From positions 1,736,001-1,800,000 of the forward strand of contig JAUDYN010000007.1 in the NCBI GenBank assembly GCA_030407005.1: a DNA stretch of 64,000 bases, written 5' to 3'. The stretch comes from Desarmillaria ectypa. Taxonomy: Eukaryota > Basidiomycota > Agaricomycetes > Agaricales > Physalacriaceae. Position 1 is the stretch's first letter. Each line of letters opens with the position of its first letter. Position numbers and translations under genes: made by a program. This document shows positions 55,058 through 64,000 of the stretch, one piece after another. The notes beneath the pieces are model-generated. The model was not told where the DNA came from and searched no databases. It saw only the letters and a program-made list of their open reading frames with translations.

Positions 55058-58000
55058 ATGCAGAGTCGACCCGATAGGCCTCTCATCGTGAAATGCACCT
55101 TTGACAGATGGAACAAGAGGATTACCTTTGCATCCTCTAGGAACTGCACCTACATCCTCCTCCGGCACAAGGTGCGTACAGCACGGCCCATCTTACACAG
55201 CACCCCCATTCACCTCTTTCCCAGGTAGAACAATGCTTCTCCTTGTCAGCTTCGACGTATGCTATCACCTACAAGGACGATGACGGAGAAATCACCGATA
55301 TCAGAAACGAAGCTGACCTTTCGGAGGCTATCCAATACTTCCAAGCAGGCAGCGACGACCCTCCTCTATCCTCAGCGGCGTCCATTTTGTCCGGTCGTAG
55401 TTTTGGAAGCCGCAAAATCACCCTTCGTGTCCATATAACCGTCGACTATGATGGTCCCAGTTTGTCCGATACATCCTCTGTAATCAGTCTTGATGAGTAC
55501 AGAGGACGCAACGGCAGCGAGTTTTCCTTCTCCTTTGGCACCCCTTCCGTAGAACTTGACGATGATTCTGTCACCGTCAGCTCCAAGGACACTGGCGCCA
55601 TGTCCAGAGCAGAATCCTCCCGTAGCGCCGGCCTGAGACCTCCCGACCACGCCTCACAACTGTCCGGCGAGTCATCATTTAGCATGGTATCGCGCGGTGC
55701 CAGTTCTACTCGTGGACGATCACGAAGTCCTGGCCTTCAAACAGCTCGTGGTGGCGAGGATCCTTTCTTGGATGACTACCGGCAGTCTGTCGAGAGTCGC
55801 TTTCCGGAAGACCCATCTGCCGTGTTCGAACGTCTAAAGTTGGAGGAGGCCATTGTAGATGACTCATCGAGCATAAATCATGATTCCCTCGCTCATAATC
55901 GTGGGGCGGAGTGGCTCCGAGACCAGAACAAGCGCACGATTCGCGCTACGCTTGGTATGCTGCCAGAGCCATCTGAAGTTGACACATGTTCTCTTGAAGA
56001 GCAGAGTGAGTCATTGGGGGGTGACTTGGCGCTTCAAGTGGATAATCGAGGCAAATATTACTACTCTTATACTGCTGCAGGATCCTCGAGTGCTTCCCAA
56101 ACTCACGACGATACCACTTACGACATTGATCCCAGTATCGATACTGCTTCCAAGATGGAGAAACCGCGACCTACGTCCCGACATCTTAACTGGCTAGCTG
56201 CCCAACAGGTCATCCCAGAAGAGAAGCCATCTCACAGTCACTCTGACCCGTCCACAATAGATGCTATTCCTCGCGAACTCCTTGAATCTCTTCCCCTCTC
56301 AAGTCCCGAAGTGTTGACGAGCTGTTCCGAATGCGGAGTTCTCCTGGATTCAATCCGTTACGTTTGCTCCATGTGCGGAGAAAAAGATCCTATCGCAGTA
56401 TCCAGTCAGACGAATGGCAAAGGGAAAGACAGGGATCCCTTCGCTGAAGGCCTGTTGCCCTACCCTCCTCAAGCCCACCGCCACCTCAAACCATCGTCCC
56501 AAAATCTTTCAAGTTCATCACTAACATATGTTGGAAGTTACGAATCCCTCACCGATCCTCACCACCGTTATAAACCCCTCCCATCTGTGCCTAGCCTGAT
56601 TTCTACTTCCCAGATATATTTGGATGGTGGAATATACTCGCAGTCGTCCAACAAAGGATACGAACTATGTTCTGGGTGTATTGAATCCGCCGGCCTGATG
56701 CATGCCATAGAAGCCGGCGGTGTTGCCTCTGGGACGTCACCTACAGCATCCAGTATGGCATCGTCTTCCCCGGAAGGCGCGTCTGAGTGGCGGCGCCTGG
56801 CTCCGAAGGAGAAGGGTAAACTCAGACACGCATATCACGAGAAGATCTGGAGCTACGAAGGTTGGAAGGATGTTGGTAAGTGCCTAACTTATGGCATCAA
56901 GCCCGCACTTGACCGAACAAATTTCACTTTTTAGAACAAGATGCGGCGGACACAATTACATGCTCGGCTTGTGGCACAGTTACACCTGTTGGTCTGGGGA
57001 AGTGTTTCAAGTGCGCGTCGTGTAAGAAACATTACCTGTGCCGCGGATGTTACAGGTGAGTCATCGATTGTTCATACCATAAATTTGATGCTAACGGGTG
57101 TGTACAGCCAAGTTCATGAACGACACCCACAACATGCATTTTATGTCGTACCAGATAAAGACCCGCGGTCGCTCTGCGAACCTGATTACTTCCCCAACAC
57201 ACCCTCAGATCCTAGCGACGAAGAATGTAAGATACTGCTGACAGATTTTATAAGTTCAATTGGACTGACTCTGTTTAGTCATGAAGCATCCCGGTGTGAA
57301 ATGCGCGCAGTGAGTTGAGATGACATGTGCGTCGTTATCATTGCTGACGACATCCATCTTCTAGCTGTCTTCTAGACATTGTCGGCGCCCGGTTTCATTG
57401 TGCCATCTGCGATTCCATTGACATATGTTCCAATTGCGAGTCGGCCGGACTGCCGGGGAATCTGGACTCTGCTGACGGTGGTCATAACTCGTCACATATC
57501 TTGATCAAGGTAAGTAATCCGCTGGGAGATGCATGCGTCGTGCAGCTGAAACTTTATAGATTCCATTCCCCTTGGAAACGAACGAGGTAAACTACGAATC
57601 ACGTCGACTCTTCAAGGAATCCCCTGACTGTATTTGACGTAGGTACGAACAGCAAGCCGGAGAGCCATACATCTGTGGACCGGGAGAGATGCACAGCATG
57701 CAATACACGCTGGTTCTCCTTCAAAGGCTAGCTCAGTCGTGTCGGGGTATAGCAGGACGGTGGTCGGTACATCACACGCCAATGAAAGTGAGCATGACCA
57801 TTTGTGTAACGGATGTGCACGGGTGCGTTTCGTGTTTTTACTCTTCCTTTTCCTTTTCGCTGATTAAGCGGATGGTCAACAATAGCCGATCGTAGGTGTG
57901 CGATACCAGTGTGCCAATTGCCCCTCAAAACCGAGGTCGTACAATCTGGTGAGTTAGTCATCTGTCTACCTCTTGTATTAGTAACGTGGATTATGGCAGT

Positions 58001-58581
58001 GCGCTCGATGCGAAGAAAAGTCGTACCGTTTACACGATCCTCACCATGTATTCTTCAAATTACCCCGACCCGTTGACTACCCCATAGAGTCTCAGTTCCC
58101 TTTGATACCCAAGCTGTGAGAGCCATTCTTTAATACTCATGCATCAACTGATGTTGGTACAGGTACAAGGTGCCAGCGGGCCCACCGCCGGATGCAACAG
58201 TAATTTTTGCAGATCCAAAAGGTAAGCGATTTAAACGTCTTTTTTGGATTAGACCTCATGACAATACCATCAAGCATACCTAAGGGACGTATACAACAGC
58301 GCCGCCGTATGTGACAACTGTATGTCGCGTATACGGGGCGTATGGTTCCGATGCGCGTATTGTGGCAAAGATTTGTGTGATGCCTGTGAGCCTGTGGACG
58401 TGCACAATGACAAGCACGTCTTCCTCGTGTTCAAATCTTTGGTAGATATGCAAGCCGTCAAGTGAGTGTCATGAATCTTGACATATTCAGCGTGGTTCTC
58501 AACCCCTTCTTCAGAATATTTACAGATATTGAACACCCAACCCGCAGTCCACCCATTATTCCACATCCGGTGTATCGTTGA
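55058..58581 (+). CDS. PB1- and multi-ZZ-domain protein, NBR1-like selective autophagy receptor candidate
   Basis: Exon 1 55058-55171, exon 2 55225-56875, exon 3 56935-57055, exon 4 from 57108, then short exons to a TGA at 58579-58581. Splicing exon 1 to exon 2 builds a full PB1 domain: RPLIVKCTFDRWNKRITF then the OPCA motif YKDDDGEITDIRNEADLSEA. A long Ser-rich disordered region follows (55450-56300). Then come Cys/His modules: CSECGVLLDSIRYVCSMCGE; CSACGTVTPVGLGKCFKCAS...CRGCY; VKCAHCLLDIVGARFHCAIC...CSNCE; CNGCARPIVGVRYQCANC...CARCEE; and CDNCMSRIRGVWFRCAYCGK. These are ZZ zinc fingers, at least four. PB1 plus several ZZ domains is the N-terminal layout of NBR1-type cargo receptors. No FW or UBA domain is evident. 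PB1 would allow head-to-tail assembly. Confidence 0.85.
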
Positions 58582-58675
58582 TCGACGTTAGCTTTCGCGA
58601 TGAGTATGACCTTAGATCGATGTTTCCATAGCCTAATATACAGACATGCAATGTAGTTTATACAACAGCAGAGGA

Positions 58676-59260
58676 TCAACCCTTTTTAAAACCTGAGTAA
58701 GGCGTGAGATATTACGACACTTTAAAGAGAAAAAGGGCAGACCTAAACGACGACGCTCGTAGAACAGATCGGTCCTACTAGCACCAAGGTTGACAATCTT
58801 GGGACACCCGTCGCGGTCTTTCTCTAGCCGTGTGCACTCGGCACAATAATATGCGTCAGAAATACCTGACAGTAAGGATAAATAGACCAGAAAATTCCAA
58901 AAATCGGAGAACGCACCCGGAGAACCGCAGATTATGCATCTTCCACCATACGTCCCAAAATTACACTCATCGCAGATCCGTACCAGAGTTTCAGGGCGCA
59001 CGTACGAGTCACAGACTGGACTGAAAGAACATGAGGATACGTGGAAAAGGATACTAACCACTACGTACCACTTGCCATCACATTTCTCGCATAGACGTCC
59101 GATAGCTTGTTTCTCTATAAGTCTGGGATGTTGTTGCACGAAAGTTTCCTCACCTATACCGGGCTGTCGTCGGCACATAATCAAATCTGGATGGCACAGT
59201 GTCAACGTTTTTTTCATTAAAGTGGGGAACCTACGACATACCGGGGTGATGCTTCGACAT
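58676..59260 (-). CDS. rds3: PHF5A / Rds3, SF3b spliceosome subunit
   Basis: Starts MSKHHP (ATG 59258-59260). Exons give [71 protein letters not shown] and [20 protein letters not shown]. The last exon is only 17 nt (58676-58692) and gives GFKKG and stop, matching the conserved ...YGFKKR tail of the family. Without this splice the ORF would gain a spurious 40-residue tail. The protein is the small zinc-knot subunit of U2 snRNP SF3b, needed for branch-point recognition; about 110 residues as usual. The gene is convergent with the PB1/ZZ gene, stops 94 bp apart. Confidence 0.93.
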
Positions 59261-60671
59261 GGTTGGATGAGAGTAGGTGATCCAAATTTGGATCGAGGTT
59301 CGCACTTACCAAGCCTCTCACTTTGGCTCTGTTTGCAACCGGCACTGATTCACCCCATTCATACAGGATCTCGATTATCCGATGCATCGGTGGGTGATCC
59401 TTGTTATTCTCAAGTAGCATAGCCGTGGGCCTCTATTCTTTTCCTCCAAATTAATTTGCCTTGTATCACATATGTGCTTGTGCATTTCTGCTAGTGGATC
59501 ATTTTTGGTGCAAGTTTAGCGGAAGGAATTTTTCACATCGACTAATATTGTACTTTTGTGTCAGGGTATTTAGTGCAGAGACTTTGCAAGGTAGATGTCA
59601 CTTCTTTCCGAAGTCCTTAGATTTCTTCACGAGTGCGACCCAGGCGCGCAGAATATCCTGCCAGTCTTCCAGTACGTTTTGGGTGCTACCTGAAATCACC
59701 ACACCAATGCTGGGAACCAGAGAGAACGTCAGGTCCTACTCAGCGCCAAGATCTCGAAGTCTTCCCAGACGTTCGACTGCTGTCGTCTCTGCGACGCAAG
59801 AGCTCAATTATACTACGACTCACGCGCTGGGATGCTCTCCAGTGTGACTGTATTAAGCTGCTCGAAGCGTTAGGCCACTGTACAGGCCTGCGAGGATAAC
59901 ACGAGGATTTTTTATTCACTTGACTAGCCAGGAGGGCTTCGAACTTTCAAGATCAGGCGATACGATTCGTTACTGATGAATTGACCGTAGCACACTCTAG
60001 GCGCGGATTATCTACGTCGAGACCCCAAATTCGGACTGATATACGTGCTTTAATTCTACGATACTTTGCTCGTGCACATTTATGTTATGAACATGGAGTC
60101 AGATATCAAACTCCACTTGAGCTCCTGCTCCTTTACCCACCAGCCACAATCGGCGTCACGGTTTCATTTCCTTTCCATTGAGCTTTCTTCAATCAGTCGA
60201 ATATTCTGAATTGTTCAACTTTATCAGGAACAAAGCATTGGTGGTTGCTTGTGCCCTTGTGTCCACATTCACCACCAAGACGACAAGCGAACACAATAGT
60301 CCTTCGCCCATTTCCCCATCCTCCAGCAACGGGTCATCAGTTACAGATTCCATGTCTTCTTCGCATGCTGGATATCTACTAGTTTTACTGATCACCTCAT
60401 TTATCCAGTGCAGGAACCATATTGCGGTCTCCGATTCCGTTGATCAGTAACTCGTTATTGGTACTCCTTCAGCGTATTAAATTTCATGTGTAGTAGTTCA
60501 TCAAATTTATTTCTGCGGTTAGACTTAGCAAAGCAAATGAGCATACTAGCATTTGTCATAACACAGGATATTCTTAGCTCAAGTTGCCTTTTGGCAGCTG
60601 CTTGTCACGTCCGCGCTGCGCCTCATCCACCGCAGCATCTCCAGGTCTCTTCATCGACGAGCTCGACGACG
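59261..60671. other. 1.4-kb intergenic region
   Basis: Between the divergent PHF5A and syntaxin genes. Contains the possible ORF remnant at 59598-59850 (listed separately). The ORFs 59461-59847, 59981-60181 and 60178-60450 on the plus strand have no recognisable similarity. Confidence 0.4.
59598..59850 (-). pseudogene. Possible C-terminal gene remnant
   Basis: Minus strand reads SSCVAETTAVERLGRLRDLG, AE, stop, then DLTFSLVPSIGVVISGSTQ and DILRAWVALVKKSKDFGKK, ending at a TGA (59598-59600). It looks coding (amphipathic helix, Lys-rich end) but has one internal TAG and no start. Family not recognised; could be chance. Confidence 0.25.
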
Positions 60672-61752
60672 ATGAGCTTCCAAGACATCGAAGCTAGCTA
60701 TTCAACCAACCCGTCGTCGTCTGGTCCAATCTCCAGCGAAGATGCCGCCTATATGTCCCTCCAGTCGTCTCTCTCTCTCCAGGTTTTCAAGATCAACGCC
60801 AACATCCAGGGCATTCGCAAGCTCGTAGAGCAGCTGGGGTCGTCAAGGGACTCAAATGTACTACGTAAACGGCTGTGCGTAGTCCATTCCCTGACAGTAA
60901 AATTGATACCCTGACCATATTTCCAGGCATGACTTGACAGAGAGCACCCAGTCGATGGTCAAGCGCGGCTCAGAGGACTTGAAGAAACTATCAGCTCTCC
61001 AAGGTGGTCTTGTGAGCCACGGAATACATATTGACATTCGTTCGAAACACTCATGGTACATACTCAATAATCTAGCCGCACCAACATGCCTCCCTGCAGA
61101 AGACATCTCGCGACTTTCAACTGTCTCTATCGTCGTTCCAACATGTGCAAAGAGCCAGCGCGGAGCGACAACGAACAGTCGTGGAGGGCGTTCGTATGGC
61201 TGTGGAGGACGACCATGACGATTATCAGTGCGTATCGCTCGCCGCTACTAGTCCATTAGCAGATAGCTTATTCCTTCCGTAGACCGTCGGACGACCCTGT
61301 CCAACGTCAATCCCTCCTCCTTCAGTCCCGTCTCTCACCGCACGAGCTCGCGTACCAGGAATCCCTCATCCAAGAGCGCGAGAATGACATCAGGGAGATC
61401 GAGTCGGGCATTCACGAACTCGCAGAGATTTACCGAGATTTGGGGACGATAGTTGGGGAGCAGGGGGAGATGCTTGGTGCGTTAAGTTGTTTGTATGGAA
61501 TACTACTCATCCTTTTGGTACTGATTTGTGTTGCCCAGATAATATTGAGGCCAACATATCATCAGTAGCCTTGGACACCTCACAGGCGTCCGAGGAGCTC
61601 ACAACAGCTGCACATTATCAGCGCAAGGCCGGGAAGAGGGCCGCTTGCCTTATAATTGTCCTTACCATCGTGACGGCTATCGTGTTGTTGGCTGTGAGTG
61701 AATTTGTGACTTTCCAATATCCGTCTTTGACCTTCTTCAGGTCCTGTCCTAG
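60672..61752 (+). CDS. Qa-SNARE, syntaxin Pep12/syntaxin-7 type
   Basis: Exons 60672-60874, 60927 to about 61014, about 61062-61231, then three more to a TAG at 61750-61752. N-terminal MSFQDIEASYST and a Habc helical bundle (QSSLSLQVFKINANIQGIRK, LTESTQSMVKRGSEDLKKL, KTSRDFQLSLSSFQHVQRA). The SNARE motif is ESLIQERENDIREIESGIHE...EIYRDLGTIVGEQGEMLDNI, with the central Gln of the zero layer in IVGEQGEM. KAGKRAACLI leads into a C-terminal membrane anchor (IIVLTIVTAIVLLAVLS). The tail-anchored protein would act in fusion at the endosome or vacuole. The final exon, of four codons (VLS and stop), is set by an intron after LLA. Confidence 0.92.
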
Positions 61753-62043
61753 TTGCCGTGATGGATTTTCCTATTTATCTTTATATGCTATGCAATATTC
61801 CGCTGAGGGCCACGCCTGGCCAAGGTTTTAGCTCACATTTACCCTAATTTAAGAGGCTGTCGCGTGGCTTGATCTTACCTGCACGGATATATCTATGAGA
61901 AGTTTACAAGATTTTATGTCTAGTGATGAAAAAGGCCTTGTATTGTATGTGACCGGACGTCTAGAACATGATAGCAAAAAAAAAACAAAATACTACAAAG
62001 TCCGTGTGACTCGATGACTTCTCTTCAATATCTCTACAACTAT

Positions 62044-64000
62044 TTAAGACAGATGGAAGCTCCCAACACCCTCTTTAATCGCAATGCGTAGCTTCTCGCG
62101 CATGACATCCTTCGAACTATAATCTGGCAATTTCAAATAGTTCACGCAGGTCATGACACTGGGAAGATAGTCGTCTGCTGTAAGGGGTGCTTCGTGAGGT
62201 TTCCTGACCACTGTTAAAGGTGGGTTTAGACCACGGAAACCTGAAAGTGTTGTTATGAAATCTTTCGGCTACGAGAAAAAGGATGCGCATACCTCCAATT
62301 GGGAGCTTGGGACTTCCAGTGATAAACTGTAAGCAATCGCGGCGAGTGGGGGGGTCATAATCCGACAATATCTCGACCAGATCACGAATGGCCCGACTTT
62401 CGGGATTGAAACCGTGGTCAGCTTTCAAAGCTTCGCTGAGAGCTGTCCGAGAGTGAGCACTGAGATAATACAGATACATATGATAGCATACTCTCGATGC
62501 TCCAATCCTCATCAGAATTGCCAAAGAGCATGGCCAGTTCGTCGGCTGAGAATGCCTGAAGGTCCGATATAGGGAAAACTTTGGAGAATCCTTCGCGGAA
62601 AGCCTTCGCTTGCAATGCAGCACCTTTGCCGATAATAGCATCGAGTACTTCTTCGACGTACTCGTGGACATTCTCAGCGGTAACGGCAATGTCCCGTCCC
62701 CCAGGCTACAAAGTCTCAGTCCAAACTTGACTCTGCAAACGGGAACAGCCAATACTCACCCGTAATTCAATATCATAACCAGGTATCGTGAAATCGAGCG
62801 CGAGATCCTCAATATTAACTGACTCAACCATTGCAATCTTTCTTGATAACTAGAGACGAGTTAAAGTAATGCTATATGTATATTTGATCCGGTCAAACCT
62901 TATCGGGGTGGACTTGGTTCTGTGTATTGACAATGTTGAGTACCTTGGTTAACGAATTCCCAAGATCAACATCCACAAGCTAAGACAGTACGGTAAGCCT
63001 AGAATGTGGAGTGTGATAAATACACTTTACCTTCAGAGTGGCCACTGTTACAGGAACTTCTTCGCCTAAAACGAGCTTGAGGAAGACCTTGTTGAACGAC
63101 AAATCGATAATACGCGAGTCGAGCATTGCCTTCGCTACGAATTGGCCAATGACTCTGAACACATGTGTGCGTTTTCTAGAAGGTGAAGAGATAAGTATCT
63201 AGGCATCATTGAAGTAATGCAGAACGTACTGTCCACCGTCACTAGCTATATCTTCCGGACTTATGGGAGCCGGATAGAGTCCCACTGGATGATTGACATA
63301 GATGCCAGAGCCAGGTAAATCAGCATCTCGCCATAGCTTTAGGTCCTTTCTTGCGAACTCTTTTGAAACTAGAGAGTAAAACTCTAGCGTCGGTCCAAGA
63401 CCTGTGCCAACCTCCTCGAAGTATTCAACTTCCAGAACGGAAGAAGATGATCCGTATAGCTCGAAAACTTTGACCGCAGACTCCAAGATGTGCTTGCGAG
63501 ATATCCGGACCTTTTGTCTTTGCAAACGACCCAAGAAGCCAATACCATCGTCTCGCCGTGAGCTATCCTGTGCACGGCCTTGTTGGCTCTGCCATTTGAG
63601 TATAAGCCGGGCATAGCCGAACGAGGTTGATTGCAAGAAGTTGTATCGCGTGGCAAAGGGAAAGAGGAAAGGGAAGTGTTGAGGCAAATCAAGTGCCCAG
63701 TCGGGTAGACAAGAGCTAAAAGAAAATTCAGACATACTGTAAGGATGAGTACAGTATTTTTACCTTGCAACAATCATAGGCTCCTCTAGTTGCCGAGTGA
63801 GCTTCGCAGTAAGCTTGTTATTCACAAAGGCAACTTCGGGTAAATTCCTCTTGTCACCATTGAAGACGGCACGCTCGGCCTCGGTGGTGTTCAATTGATG
63901 GAGTACACGTAGGAGACGCAGAATCTTAGCATGCGAAGCATCTTCGGGAAGGGATGTCAGCGACGGTGCAGAAGATCGACTCTTCACTCCGTTTTCGGCC
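62044..64000 (-). CDS. ufd4: HECT E3 ubiquitin ligase, TRIP12/UFD4 type (5' partial)
   Basis: 3' part of a large gene that leaves the window at the right. The segment [20 protein letters not shown]...[35 protein letters not shown] is diagnostic of the TRIP12/UFD4 branch just before the HECT domain. [81 protein letters not shown] and the C-lobe [16 protein letters not shown], whose catalytic Cys codon is plus 62146-62148. Ends ...[18 protein letters not shown] with TAA at 62044-62046. UFD4-type ligases build K29-linked or branched chains on ubiquitin-fusion and N-degron substrates. No inactivating change seen in the part present. Confidence 0.92.

Noticed and set aside
58633..58743. C-terminal extension of PHF5A by about 40 residues
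   Set aside because: A 50-bp intron and a 17-nt last exon give the conserved GFKK ending; the extension is intron read-through.
59217..59420. ORF of 67 codons upstream of PHF5A
   Set aside because: Overlaps the PHF5A start region and has no similarity or splice support.

Overview
The window is nuclear DNA of a filamentous basidiomycete, most likely a mushroom-forming agaricomycete. The host genes are dense and on both strands, with many short introns of about 45-60 bp. The gene set fits this: a fungal PARP-E2 fusion, a Bcy1-type PKA regulatory subunit, PHF5A/Rds3, a Pep12-like syntaxin and a TRIP12/UFD4-like HECT ligase. Between the gene blocks lie AT-rich, CpG-poor repeat islands whose broken ORFs are mostly explained by C-to-T changes (CGA to TGA, CAA/CAG to TAA/TAG), as expected of RIP-like or methylation-driven mutation.

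Layout. 1-5.8 kb: 3' part of a PARP-UBE2Q-type fusion gene, the PKA regulatory subunit, and a TatD-family hydrolase with frame breaks. 6.3-25.7 kb: a nest of Ty3/Gypsy elements. A degraded minus-strand chromovirus fragment (to 9.15 kb) is followed by a degraded plus-strand relative, which is split by a nearly intact 9.84-kb minus-strand chromovirus (12511-22354, 424/425-bp LTRs, TATGA target duplication). 25.7-30.3 kb: Copia copy 1 (plus). 30.3-45.1 kb: a gene block with the 3' half of an alcohol-acetyltransferase-like gene, an RBR E3 ligase, a giant GTPase/Cys-rich/vWA gene divergent from it, and an intron-containing tRNA. 45.1-49.5 kb: Copia copy 2 (minus). 49.5-54.8 kb: the 5' half of the same acetyltransferase, repeat debris and a Tad-like LINE. 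54.8-64 kb: the first exon of a LINE-interrupted gene, a PB1/ZZ (NBR1-like) gene, PHF5A, the syntaxin and a 5'-partial HECT E3 ligase.

The strongest structural result is an inversion. The two Copia copies are in inverted orientation, their target-site duplications match only if partners are swapped (CTACT with CTACT; AATTT with AAATT, one mismatch), their inner 1.9-kb halves are almost identical, and the acetyltransferase gene is split between the two breakpoints so that re-inverting 30282-45129 rejoins it in frame. Other notable points: the 9.84-kb chromovirus carries a primer-binding site complementary to its own predicted RNA 5' end (self-priming, as in Tf1), and the giant GTPase-vWA protein sits head-to-head with an RBR ubiquitin ligase. 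Exon borders were read by eye from GT/AG signals and frame, so individual junctions may be off by a few bases where not stated as exact.
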